Shown: in pieces, positions 1 through 6,742 of the stretch | How positions within the stretch are numbered: position 1 is the first letter of the stretch | How the letters are laid out: each line of letters begins with the position of its first letter | NCBI GenBank assembly: GCA_964423785.1 | Contig: CAYRGZ010000082.1 | Location: 1 to 11,630, forward strand | Direction of reading: 5' to 3' | From: S012-135 sp964423785 | GTDB taxonomy: Bacteria; Desulfobacterota; Desulfobulbia; Desulfobulbales; S012-135 | DNA: 11,630 nucleotides | Translations under genes and position numbers: made by a program | Notes under the pieces: model-generated | What the model saw: only the letters and a program-made list of their open reading frames with translations | What the model was told of the DNA's origin: nothing | The model's database searches: none

Positions 1-5
1 CGATT

Positions 6-34
6 GATGAAATCGCAAAAACTGCGATTTCATC
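6..34. repeat. Perfect 12-bp inverted repeat (hairpin)
   Basis: Arms at 6-17 and 23-34 are perfect complements around a 5-base A-rich loop. No T-run follows on either strand inside the window, so this is not an obvious intrinsic terminator. The 10-base string ACTGCGATTT that includes part of the right arm recurs at 83-92, followed by more T. The role is unknown. It could belong to the 3' end of a gene lying to the left of the window. Confidence 0.6.
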
Positions 35-120
35 GAGTTCGCGCTTTGTAACCCTTTGAATTATCGTGTCAGGCCTGCACCGACTGCGATTTTTTACGAG
101 GCCATCACGATTGACGACAA

Positions 121-162
121 CCTGAAGCCGTGACCGTACGCACGAACGGTCACGGCTTCAGG
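121..162. repeat. Perfect 17-bp inverted repeat (long hairpin) downstream of sat
   Basis: Arms at 121-137 and 146-162 pair perfectly over 17 bp around an 8-base loop. The hairpin lies just beyond the T-run of the sat terminator as seen by leftward transcription, and it lacks a T-run of its own on that strand. Such a stem could be a backup terminator, an RNA 3'-end stabiliser or a protein-binding site. The sequence does not decide between these. Confidence 0.7.
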
Positions 163-165
163 GAC

Positions 166-195
166 AAAAAAGGGGTGCCGGCAACGGCACCCCTT
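166..195 (-). terminator. Rho-independent terminator of sat
   Basis: Arms at 170-180 and 185-195 form a perfect 11-bp GC-rich stem with a 4-base loop. On the minus strand the stem is followed by a run of T (A's on the plus strand at 166-171, partly shared with the stem base). It begins about 28 bp past the sat stop codon, the usual place and shape for an intrinsic terminator. Confidence 0.9.
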
Positions 196-223
196 GATCG
201 TACACGGTTGCGTTCGCTCCGGC

Positions 224-1504
224 TTACTTCATGGCATCGCCGGAAGCGGCACCCTGCATCTTGATCTCGACCTTCTCGGTCAGGTTCTCGTAGTAGTCGC
301 GCAGGATGGCGAGAACCTCCTCGCGACCGAAGTGATCGGGGATCTCAGCGCCCTCGGAAAGGGCCTTACGCAGCTTGGTGCCGGAGAGAATGACCCGATC
401 CTCCTTGGTGTGCGGGCAGGTCCGCAGGGAGGCCATGCCGTCGCACTTGTAGCAGTAGAAGGTCCAGTCGATCTTCAGCGGCTCGCACAGGAGGCGCTTG
501 TTGGGATCGTCGGGCTGCGGGATGCGATCGAAGATCTCCTGGGCCTCGAACAGGCCGTAGAAGTCGCCGACACCGGCGTGGTCGCGGCCGATGATCATCC
601 GGTTGACGCCGTAGTTCTGCCGGAAGGTGGCGTGCAGCAGGGCTTCGCGCGGACCGGCGTAGCGCATGTCGAGCGGATAGCCGGCCTGGATGACGTTGTC
701 CTTGACGAAGTAGTGCTCGATCAGGGTGTCGATGCACTTGACCCGCACGTCGGCAGGAATGTCACCGGGCTTCAGGGAGCCGATGAGGGAGTGGATGAGA
801 ACACCGTCACAGACCTCGATGGCGATCTTGGCCAGGAACTCGTGGGACCGGTGCATGGGGTTCCGGAGCTGCAGGGCGGCGACGTTCTTCCAGCCGCGCT
901 CCTCGAACATGGCCCGGACCTCAGCAGGCGTCTTGTAGATGCCCTTGAACTTGGTGGGGAAGTCGCCCTCGGAAAGAACCTTGACCGGGCCGGCCAGGTT
1001 GTACTCCTTCTGGCCCATGACCATCTTGACGCCGGGATGATCTTCCAGGGCCACCTTCCAGAACTTGTCGTCGGCGGAATCCTCACCCTCGCCCTTGAAG
1101 ACCTTCTCGCACTCCCACTTCTTGTCGGCCTCGGTCATCTCGTACTTTTCGGTGACCTTCATGGTGGCGTAGATCTCGCCTTCGTACTCCAGGGCGATTT
1201 CGTCGCCGACATTGATGGAGTCGGCATCTTCCTTGGAGCAGTCACAGGTCACCGGCACCGGCCAGAAGGTACCGTCGGCCAGGGTGAAGTTCTCGCAGAC
1301 GCTCTTCCAATCGGCACGGGTCATGAAACCATCCAGCGGGCTGAAGCCGCCGATGCCGAGCATGATGAGATCGCCTTTGACCCGGGAGCTGATCTGGATC
1401 TTCTTGAGGCTTTTGGCCTTTTCCTTTTCGGCTTCCAGTTCGTTGCCATGCAACAGGCAGCAAACCAGACCCTTACCACCATGCGGGGGAACGAGTTTGG
1501 ACAT
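224..1504 (-). CDS. sat: Sulfate adenylyltransferase (ATP sulfurylase), dissimilatory type
   Basis: This enzyme converts ATP and sulfate to adenosine 5'-phosphosulfate and pyrophosphate, the cytoplasmic activation step of dissimilatory sulfate reduction; it can run in reverse in sulfur oxidation or disproportionation. The 426-residue protein is full length for the single-chain homo-oligomeric family. Both nucleotide-binding signatures are present: QLRNPMHRSHE (212-222) and GRDHAGVG (306-313). A CYKC pair (351-354) followed by C363 and H365 looks like the zinc site seen in several prokaryotic ATP sulfurylases. There is no APS-kinase domain. The start at 1504 is supported by AAGGAG seven bases upstream. 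The gene has its own promoter (1595-1623), an untranslated leader of roughly 80 bases and its own terminator (166-195), so it appears monocistronic, which is common for strongly expressed sat. Its neighbours are flagellar genes, so context adds nothing to the assignment. Confidence 0.97.
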   Translation of the reverse strand: MSKLVPPHGGKGLVCCLLHGNELEAEKEKAKSLKKIQISSRVKGDLIMLGIGGFSPLDGFMTRADWKSVCENFTLADGTFWPVPVTCDCSKEDADSINVGDEIALEYEGEIYATMKVTEKYEMTEADKKWECEKVFKGEGEDSADDKFWKVALEDHPGVKMVMGQKEYNLAGPVKVLSEGDFPTKFKGIYKTPAEVRAMFEERGWKNVAALQLRNPMHRSHEFLAKIAIEVCDGVLIHSLIGSLKPGDIPADVRVKCIDTLIEHYFVKDNVIQAGYPLDMRYAGPREALLHATFRQNYGVNRMIIGRDHAGVGDFYGLFEAQEIFDRIPQPDDPNKRLLCEPLKIDWTFYCYKCDGMASLRTCPHTKEDRVILSGTKLRKALSEGAEIPDHFGREEVLAILRDYYENLTEKVEIKMQGAASGDAMK

Positions 1505-1594
1505 GATTTTTCTCCTTTTGGCTGAGTTTGGTGAGTTTGGTTACGGAAAACCGCTCAAAAAATGAACGACCATTCACCAACGAAACAAGCCCGG

Positions 1595-1623
1595 ACTTTA
1601 TATATGGATGCATCCCTTGTCAA
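1595..1623 (-). promoter_or_regulatory. Sigma-70-type promoter of sat
   Basis: On the minus strand a perfect TTGACA -35 box (1618-1623) is followed, after a 17-base spacer, by TAAAGT (1595-1600). An alternative TATAAA -10 lies two bases closer. A run of eight A's directly upstream of the -35 (1625-1632 region) resembles an UP element. Start of transcription would fall near 1588. A strong constitutive promoter is expected for a central energy-metabolism enzyme. Confidence 0.75.
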
Positions 1624-1726
1624 GATTTTTTTTGTCCGGCCGATGGAGGAATGACGGGTGACAGAATCCGGTGGTAATCGTAGAGAGGGGACAGACGAGG
1701 AGGCGTGAAGACGCACCGGTACGGCG

Positions 1727-1749
1727 GCCGCCGGCACCTGACCGGCGGC
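1727..1749. repeat. GC-only 8-bp inverted repeat between flaG and sat
   Basis: Arms 1727-1734 and 1742-1749 pair perfectly around a 7-base loop. It lies downstream of flaG and upstream of the sat promoter, so it could help end flagellar-operon transcription. No T-run follows it, so intrinsic termination at this stem is not supported. The rest of the 1505-1787 gap holds the sat leader and promoter and no convincing gene. Confidence 0.5.
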
Positions 1750-1751
1750 AG

Positions 1752-1774
1752 GAAGAAAAACTCCTTTACGGAGG
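1752..1774 (-). terminator. Weak candidate terminator of the fliD-flaG operon
   Basis: Read on the minus strand, a short CTCC/GGAG stem with a five-base loop (1761-1773) is followed by TTTTTCTTCC. It lies about 14 bases after the flaG stop. The four-base-pair stem is weak for a rho-independent terminator. The GC-rich hairpin just beyond it (1727-1749) may contribute. Confidence 0.35.
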
Positions 1775-1787
1775 CGGCGAATCCGCG

Positions 1788-2204
1788 TCAGGCGCGGGAA
1801 TCGAACAGCAGGCCCACCAGCTCTTCGAGTTTCTTTTTCAACTCGAGCAGATCCTCGGACGGAATCTGGCGGATGACCTCACCGGTCTTGCGCTCCGAGA
1901 TCTGGACGACGATGGCTTCGGACTTCCTGTCCTGGTTGATGGCCAGCTTCAGGGTACTGCCGATGGAATCGAATCGTGCCTGGATCTCTTCCACCATCTT
2001 GGAGACCTGCTCCCGGTCGAGGCGCTGGCGGGCAGCCCGCTCGCCCTTGCCATGCAGGCTCTTGTCGTCGAGGGCAGCGGTGTTCGACTCCGCCGACTCC
2101 TTCACCGGCGTCACCCGAGGCCGGCTTCGGTCCTCGACCGTGATGGTGGGAGCCACGGGCATCCCGACACTCTTGACATCGGTGTTCGTGTTGACATCGA
2201 CCAT
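1788..2204 (-). CDS. flaG: FlaG family flagellar protein
   Basis: FlaG proteins are small factors encoded beside fliD and fliS. In polar flagellates their loss changes filament length, though the mechanism is not settled. The 138-residue product has the family architecture: a poorly conserved, polar first 55 residues, then a conserved helical/strand region ending in EVIRQIPSEDLLELKKKLEE (109-128), the hallmark of FlaG. The start at 2204 is supported by GGGAGGT six bases upstream on the minus strand. That ribosome binding site sits in one copy of a 30-bp tandem duplication (2211-2270). It is the last gene of the fliD-fliS-fliT-like-flaG operon. No signal peptide or membrane segment is visible. 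Confidence 0.88.
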   Translation of the reverse strand: MVDVNTNTDVKSVGMPVAPTITVEDRSRPRVTPVKESAESNTAALDDKSLHGKGERAARQRLDREQVSKMVEEIQARFDSIGSTLKLAINQDRKSEAIVVQISERKTGEVIRQIPSEDLLELKKKLEELVGLLFDSRA

Positions 2205-2210
2205 AACCGT

Positions 2211-2270
2211 ACCTCCCTGTACTGGTCAGGTTGTTGTGCGACCTCCCTGTACTGGTCAGGTTGTTGTGCG
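2211..2270. repeat. Perfect 30-bp tandem duplication carrying the flaG ribosome binding site
   Basis: Bases 2211-2240 and 2241-2270 are identical and directly adjacent. The copy next to flaG supplies its Shine-Dalgarno sequence. The distal copy covers the last codons and stop of the upstream FliT-like gene plus a second, identical Shine-Dalgarno. The stop-to-start gap is 51 bp here. Removing one copy leaves 21 bp, close to the 16 and 19 bp gaps elsewhere in the operon, which suggests the duplication is derived. Confidence 0.97.
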
Positions 2271-2621
2271 GAGGTGTCGGGGTGCCGTTCCACCCGGCTG
2301 GGAGCCATAGCCCCGCAGGCAACGCCGGCCGTGCCGCAACCGGGTGAGACGCTCACCGAGCCGCTGCCGACACCTCTCGGCCGCTGCGGCCAACTCCCGC
2401 TCACCGGCAAGCACGTCGGCAAACAATGCCTCCAGACGGCGGCCGGCGGCCGGATCGGACGGCGGTCCCGCGGCGGCCAGTGCCCACAGCAAGGACCGAA
2501 AGGCCTTCTCGCGCTCTCCCTGCCATTGCCAGAGATTGGCAAGACGTCCCTCGGCCAGGTACCGGCGGTGCCGCTCCTGAACGACGCGAAACGCCTGCAA
2601 TGCCACCTCCAGGTTCTCCAT
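2256..2621 (-). CDS. Small FliT-like flagellar protein (putative export chaperone)
   Basis: The 121-residue product is encoded between fliS and flaG, where many bacteria place FliT-type export chaperones (FliT binds the filament cap FliD in the cytoplasm). I see no diagnostic motif. The protein is nearly all predicted helix, with a charged heptad-like second half (about 60-100) and a basic end with LRHGRRCLRGYG (95-106), resembling the tail of FliT/FlgN-type chaperones. The start at 2621 (MENLEV) is chosen because GAGGTG lies a few bases upstream and it begins 16 bases after the fliS stop; a longer upstream reading would overlap fliS heavily. The last residues and stop fall inside the 30-bp duplication. 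That it is a gene is likely; the FliT assignment rests mostly on position, size and helicity. Confidence 0.7.
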   Translation of the reverse strand: MENLEVALQAFRVVQERHRRYLAEGRLANLWQWQGEREKAFRSLLWALAAAGPPSDPAAGRRLEALFADVLAGERELAAAAERCRQRLGERLTRLRHGRRCLRGYGSQPGGTAPRHLRTTT

Positions 2622-2637
2622 GCCCACCTCGCAGGAC

Positions 2638-3111
2638 TCAGATGGAGACCGACAGGCCGCCAGCCACCGTCTTCGGTGAAGGCGGCATCTCGTCCGCCGG
2701 CCGGTTTGCGACCCGCTTCTCCAGATGAAAGCCATGCTCCCGCATGGCGGTTTGCTCCCAAATCTCCTTCAACTTCCCAAGGTACCGCCGCGCCCGTCTG
2801 ATGATCTCCGCATCGTTGTTCAGCGCCACCTTGGGCAGTTCGACCAAGATAGCGGTGTATAATCCGCGCAAGAATTCCGCCGCTTCGGAGGCATCATCCT
2901 TGCGGATCGAGGCGTTGAGCTCGGTGACGATGGCAATGGCGCGGCCGAGGTTCTCGCCGCGCTTGACGGGATCGTTCTGCTCCACCGCTTCCAGGGTCAG
3001 GTCGAGATGGACGAGGACCCGTTCGTACATAAGATGGATGAGCTTGACCGGATGGATAGTCGCCAGTTTCTCGGTCTGGCGATAGACGTTGCGCGCCTGC
3101 ACGGATGTCAT
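2638..3111 (-). CDS. fliS: Flagellar export chaperone FliS
   Basis: FliS binds the disordered C-terminal segment of flagellin in the cytoplasm, prevents premature polymerisation and delivers it to the type III export gate. The N-terminal half carries the family signature: a Tyr-containing start (RNVYRQTEK, 8-16), then HPVKLIHLMYERVLVHLDL (20-38) and the following amphipathic helices expected of the four-helix bundle. At 157 residues it is longer than the usual 120-140. The extra length is a polar, proline-containing tail after about residue 130. GAGGAAA precedes the start at 3111, 19 bases after the fliD stop. The flagellin it would serve is at the right end of this window. Confidence 0.95.
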   Translation of the reverse strand: MTSVQARNVYRQTEKLATIHPVKLIHLMYERVLVHLDLTLEAVEQNDPVKRGENLGRAIAIVTELNASIRKDDASEAAEFLRGLYTAILVELPKVALNNDAEIIRRARRYLGKLKEIWEQTAMREHGFHLEKRVANRPADEMPPSPKTVAGGLSVSI

Positions 3112-3130
3112 GATTTCCTCCTCGATGGAG

Positions 3131-4846
3131 TTACTTCTTGCCGCCCCACATGGACGAGAGCGACTCGAACTGGCTGGTCAGGAAGTTTGACATCGATGTC
3201 ATCTGGTTCATGTATCGGTCAAGCTCGATGAATTGTTTAGTCAATAGTTCGTATTTCTTGTCGAGCCGCTCGGTCTGGGCGGCGATCTCCGCCTCCAGAT
3301 CGCTGATCCGGGTGTTGGCAGCATCCTTTTCCGCGTCCACCTGGCCATCGGCGCCCAGCAAGGTGCGCAGCCGGTCGTTGATCCGGTCGGCAAGACCGGT
3401 GATACCGGCGTCGTCGTCCCCGAGGAAGAAGGCCTGCACCCCATCGCGATGGTCCTGGATGGCGGCGGCCAGGGTGCTCTCGTCGATACTGATGGTCCCG
3501 TCTCGTTCGAACTCAAGGCCAAGGTCGAACAGGGTACGGATATTGCCATCACTGTCGGCGGTCACCGTCTGGGTCATCAGGTTCTGAAGGCCGTAGGGAA
3601 GATCCCGCAAGGTGGTGGAGGCCAGCGGCCCGAACTTCTCCTCCTCGTCATCCCAGGCGATATTCGTCCGGATCTCCTGGACCACGTCATTGTACGCCTC
3701 GACCAGATCGACGATCATGGTCTGCAACTCCTCGTCGTTGGCGCTCACGCTGAGAGAGGAGGAACCCTCGCCCACCAGGGTGATGGTCACGCCGGAGAGC
3801 ACGTCGCTGAAGGTGTTCGACTGGCGCTGGTAGCTGATGCCGTCCACCGTGAACTGGGCATTAAGAGATGTACCGTCTCCGGTTTCCTCCGACAGGGTCA
3901 GGTCCGGCAACTGGGTGAGCAGACTGATCCGGTAATCCTCGCCGGTCTCATCGGCCTGGAGGACGAGCCGGTAGGGGGTGGTGGTGCCGTCGTCGATAAT
4001 CGAGGCGGTGACCCCAGGATTGTCGGTGTCGTCATTGACAAGGGAGACGAACTGGTCCAGGGTGGTGTCGGCCGCTACCGTCAGAGTGACGGTGGTGTCC
4101 CCCACCTGGTAGGCAAAGGTCTTGTCCGGCGGGGACAAGGTGAGATCGGTGCCGTTGGTGGTGATCGTCACCCGGTGCGACTCGCCGGTGCCGCCCACCG
4201 TGTCGGTCTCGATCCGCAGATAGTACTGACCGTCGCGCTGGAAGGTGGAAGCGGTCACCAGCCGGCCGTTGGCACCGGAGCCGACGTTCTCGGTATCGGA
4301 GTTGATGGCGTTCACCAGGTCGTTCATGGTGGTGACCCCCGCGGTGGGACCGACATCGACCGTGATGGTGCTGGAGCCGCCGTAGGTGATCACCAGGGTC
4401 CCGTCGGTGGAGGCAATGGAATCCACGGCCGGGTCGGCGACGCCGCTGGAAGACTCGACACTGGTGGGCACGTAGATGATGGCGTCGGTACCCGACTTGC
4501 CAACGGTGGACATCCAGGAACTCTTCTGGGCCAGGGCACTGACCACGATGGTGGCGCTCTGCACGGAGGAGCCGTCGGCCACCGTGGCGGTGAGCACGTC
4601 CTCGTTGGAGGAGGTCACCGTACGGCCAAGAAACGAGGAAGAAAGCGACAGATCGAGGGCCTTGCCCTTCAGGGTGTAGAGCTTGTTCTCGACCGTGGTG
4701 ATTTCGTCGAGCTGCGTCTGGTACTCGGTGATCAGATTCTGCTTCGGCTCGATGATCGCCTTGTCGTCCACCTCGCGCAGTTGGTCGAGGATGTCCTGCA
4801 GCTGCAGGCCGGAGCCGATGCCGATGGAGGATATGGTTCCTGTCAT
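3131..4846 (-). CDS. fliD: Flagellar filament cap / hook-associated protein 2 FliD
   Basis: FliD forms the oligomeric cap at the filament tip that folds incoming flagellin. The 571-residue protein has the expected order. First is a FliD_N region with an SSIGIGSGL start (6-14) and a coiled-coil-prone segment (about 30-65). Then comes a beta-rich, Thr/Ser/Asp-rich variable region with two flagellin-hook IN-like motifs (about 172-215 and 260-305). Last is a FliD_C region (about 325-565) ending in a long helix (504-545) and the MSNFLTSQFESLSSMWGGKK tail. There is no signal peptide, as expected for a flagellar type III substrate. The acidic, Thr-rich middle and absence of Cys are typical of exported filament proteins. 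It is the first gene of the operon, with a sigma-28-like promoter just upstream and GAGG eight bases before the start. Confidence 0.95.
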   Translation of the reverse strand: MTGTISSIGIGSGLQLQDILDQLREVDDKAIIEPKQNLITEYQTQLDEITTVENKLYTLKGKALDLSLSSSFLGRTVTSSNEDVLTATVADGSSVQSATIVVSALAQKSSWMSTVGKSGTDAIIYVPTSVESSSGVADPAVDSIASTDGTLVITYGGSSTITVDVGPTAGVTTMNDLVNAINSDTENVGSGANGRLVTASTFQRDGQYYLRIETDTVGGTGESHRVTITTNGTDLTLSPPDKTFAYQVGDTTVTLTVAADTTLDQFVSLVNDDTDNPGVTASIIDDGTTTPYRLVLQADETGEDYRISLLTQLPDLTLSEETGDGTSLNAQFTVDGISYQRQSNTFSDVLSGVTITLVGEGSSSLSVSANDEELQTMIVDLVEAYNDVVQEIRTNIAWDDEEEKFGPLASTTLRDLPYGLQNLMTQTVTADSDGNIRTLFDLGLEFERDGTISIDESTLAAAIQDHRDGVQAFFLGDDDAGITGLADRINDRLRTLLGADGQVDAEKDAANTRISDLEAEIAAQTERLDKKYELLTKQFIELDRYMNQMTSMSNFLTSQFESLSSMWGGKK

Positions 4847-4889
4847 GAAGGATGCCTCATTTTGAGGGTTTCACGGTCTTCGTCTATGT

Positions 4890-4917
4890 GTATCGGCACT
4901 CCAGCGGCCGTTCTTGA
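4890..4917 (-). promoter_or_regulatory. Candidate sigma-28 (FliA) promoter of the fliD operon
   Basis: On the minus strand TCAAGAAC (4910-4917) is followed after 12 bases by GCCGATAC (4890-4897). The second box matches seven of eight positions of the FliA consensus GCCGATAA, and the first matches TAAAG at four of five. Transcription would start about 35 bases before the fliD ATG. Class 3 control by FliA is the norm for fliD and flagellin genes. Confidence 0.65.
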
Positions 4918-4961
4918 CAAAAAAATTGCGTGCAATGCCGGCCGCTGCCTCTCCTGAGAGG
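4903..4961. repeat. Nested inverted repeats in the fliD/cytochrome divergent region
   Basis: Three perfect inverted repeats are packed together. AGCGGCCG (4903-4910) pairs with CGGCCGCT (4939-4946). Inside it ATTGC/GCAAT (4925-4936) has a 2-base spacer. Immediately downstream CCTCTC/GAGAGG (4948-4961) also has a 2-base spacer. The outer left arm overlaps the -35 side of the candidate FliA promoter. These could be operator sites, but no regulator family is identifiable from the sequence. Confidence 0.5.
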
Positions 4962-4980
4962 AAAAGCCCTGCTTCCCGTG

Positions 4981-5009
4981 TTTCCCGGCAGCGGAAAATC
5001 GACTATGAT
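4981..5009 (+). promoter_or_regulatory. Low-confidence sigma-70-like promoter for the cytochrome gene
   Basis: TATGAT (5004-5009) matches the -10 consensus at five of six positions and lies about 40 bases before the chosen start. The matching -35 position (TTTCCC, 4981-4986, 17-base spacer) is poor, so an activator may be needed if this promoter is real. A good TTGACA at 4914-4919 has no acceptable -10 at the right spacing. Confidence 0.35.
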
Positions 5010-5050
5010 GGATATAGACGCTGTATCCCGTATCGCTGGAGAGTATGCCG

Positions 5051-6667
5051 ATGAAGCTCTTGCCATTCCTTGCCTCGCTACTGGCCGCCGTCGTCTCAAC
5101 AGCCACCGCCCTGGCCGGCACCTACACCAGTTCGGCCCACGGACAGAACGCCAACCGGTCGGTGGTGGATGCGAACTTCTCCTCCTACGGCTACGCGGTG
5201 GGCAACTGTGCCAATTGCCACGAGCCTCACGCCAGCATCGAAGGCAACGAACCCAGCCCACCCACCGCCGAAGGCGCCACCCTCTTCAACCTCTTCCGCT
5301 CCAACTACGGGGCCACCAACCGCAACAAGCTCTGCTACGCCTGCCACGACCAGCTCACCCTCGGAAGCCAGCCGCAGGGGTACGGCCGGCAGGGGGTGTA
5401 CCAGGGCAGCAGCAACTACCAGGCATCAGTCCACGACCAGGACTCCAAAGTCATCTATCCTACGGACCCTACGGACCCGACCTCGCCCGGCCCCACCTAT
5501 GAAGACGCCGGCAACTGCCACAACTGCCACGACCCGCACGGGGTCAACGACGCCAACGGCCTGATCCCCAACCTGCTCTTCAAACGGGAAGAGACGTTGT
5601 GCCTCACCTGTCACGACGGCGACGGCCCGGCCTCCACGAACATCGACATTCTCTTGGGCAGCAGCAGCGCCAAAACCTACCAGCACGCTGTCACGACCTA
5701 CTCCGACAAACACACCGCCGGCGAGAGCCTGACCGACATCGCGGCCAACAAGCATGTGGAGTGCGTCGACTGCCACAACCCGCACCGAGTTCAGGCTTCT
5801 ACCCACAGCCAGGGGTCCAACAATGTCTCCGGCGCTCTCGCTGGAGTCAATGGTGCCATCCCAACCTTTCCCACGACAAAATGGACATCCCCAACGTCAT
5901 ACTCCTTCACCACGGCCAATTACGAATACGAGATATGTTTCAAGTGCCACTCGTCGGCTAACACGTCCCTTACCACATGGAATTCAGCGTGGACCGACAC
6001 GGCAAAGGAGTTCAACCCCAACAATTCCAAGAGTGGCGACTCATTGTCCGACCAAGGTTCCTATCATTCAGTGGTCCAGCTCAACCCGAACCGCAACACC
6101 GCCATCGCCGGCAATGGCTTGGGTGAGCATGGTCCAGTCTTTGTCAACGGTTGGACCACGGATTCACTCCTGTACTGTAGCGATTGCCACACCAACGACA
6201 CCACTTCCGGTGCCATAGGGCCCCACGGCTCCAACAACCCCGCCATGCTCATTGCCCCATACTCAGCCAGCACGACGGGGAACGGCACCCCAAATGACCT
6301 TTGTTTCAAATGCCACGACTACAACGAGTATGCTGACTGGGATGCGACTAATAAAATTTACGGCACGAAGAAGACCGGGTTTTCCGGAACCACCACAGTT
6401 TCAACAGACAAATTTTTCAACTTGCATGCATACCATGTAGGCAAGAAAGGCTACACATGCGGCCAATGCCATGTCTCCCCCCCCCACGGAAGCCAGGCAC
6501 GGGCATTATTACGCTGGCAGGGGGTAAGCTCCCCTTACGATGGCGGTACTTGGGGCCTTGGCACATCCTCACCCCCCCCTGGCTCATCCCCAAACACCGG
6601 GGTAAAGACCTGGCGGAGCAGCGGCAACTGGGTCGACAAGAAGGATTGCGATCATTCCGGCACCTAG
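5051..6667 (+). CDS. Secreted nonaheme c-type cytochrome
   Basis: The product is 538 residues with a Sec signal peptide (MKLLPFLASLLAAVVSTATA..., cleavage likely after ALA at 20-22), so it acts in or beyond the periplasm. Nine CxxCH heme-attachment motifs start at C53, C95, C156, C184, C238, C296, C376, C418 and C470. Several continue as CHxPH (HEPH, HDPH, HNPH), the pattern of doubled-CxxCH multiheme cytochromes used as electron conduits. A tenth cysteine (C533) is not in a heme motif. Low-complexity Ser/Thr/Asn-rich linkers between later motifs suggest an extended or exported protein. The start at 5051 is preferred over the ATG at 5045 because GGAG (5038-5041) is nine bases away instead of three, and it gives a cleaner signal peptide. 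Two poly-C tracts lie after the last heme. resB and ccsA follow directly. Substrate and partner are unknown. Confidence 0.93.
   Translation: MKLLPFLASLLAAVVSTATALAGTYTSSAHGQNANRSVVDANFSSYGYAVGNCANCHEPHASIEGNEPSPPTAEGATLFNLFRSNYGATNRNKLCYACHDQLTLGSQPQGYGRQGVYQGSSNYQASVHDQDSKVIYPTDPTDPTSPGPTYEDAGNCHNCHDPHGVNDANGLIPNLLFKREETLCLTCHDGDGPASTNIDILLGSSSAKTYQHAVTTYSDKHTAGESLTDIAANKHVECVDCHNPHRVQASTHSQGSNNVSGALAGVNGAIPTFPTTKWTSPTSYSFTTANYEYEICFKCHSSANTSLTTWNSAWTDTAKEFNPNNSKSGDSLSDQGSYHSVVQLNPNRNTAIAGNGLGEHGPVFVNGWTTDSLLYCSDCHTNDTTSGAIGPHGSNNPAMLIAPYSASTTGNGTPNDLCFKCHDYNEYADWDATNKIYGTKKTGFSGTTTVSTDKFFNLHAYHVGKKGYTCGQCHVSPPHGSQARALLRWQGVSSPYDGGTWGLGTSSPPPGSSPNTGVKTWRSSGNWVDKKDCDHSGT
6477..6579 (+). repeat. 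Two poly-C tracts in the 3' part of the cytochrome gene
   Basis: A run of nine C's (6477-6485) lies just after the ninth heme motif, and a run of eight C's (6572-6579) lies 86 bases later. Both are read as Pro codons in frame. Slippage in either would leave all nine heme motifs intact and change only the last 60 or so residues. Confidence 0.9.
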
Positions 6668-6742
6668 GACACACTGCTTCTCCGCCCCATACCCAGCCCT
6701 AGGCGCGCTCTAGTCCATGTCTCCCTACTCAGTCAGAGCGAT

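Noticed and set aside
194..1525. A 443-codon plus-strand open frame across sat
   Set aside because: It is the antisense of sat. Its product is Gly/Leu/Val/Asp-rich with no motifs, while the minus strand encodes a full ATP sulfurylase with both signatures and a ribosome binding site.
1555..1737. A 60-codon minus-strand frame between flaG and sat
   Set aside because: It lies across the sat promoter and leader, and has no ribosome binding site or recognisable sequence.
2211..2270. The start of a CRISPR-like or direct-repeat array
   Set aside because: There are only two units, directly adjacent with no spacer, and they include the coding end and ribosome binding site of neighbouring genes. A tandem duplication explains them.
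1671..2801. A 376-codon plus-strand open frame over flaG and the FliT-like gene
   Set aside because: It is antisense to three genes that have good ribosome binding sites and family matches. It includes both copies of the 30-bp repeat as meaningless peptide repeats.
4920..4945. A possible sigma-54 promoter on the minus strand upstream of fliD
   Set aside because: The GG and GC elements are eight bases apart where ten are needed, and the FliA-type promoter nearby explains expression better.
3449..4957. A 502-codon plus-strand open frame across fliD
   Set aside because: It mirrors fliD in a GC-rich gene. The His/Gly/Val-rich composition has no domain, and the frame runs through the fliD start and promoter.
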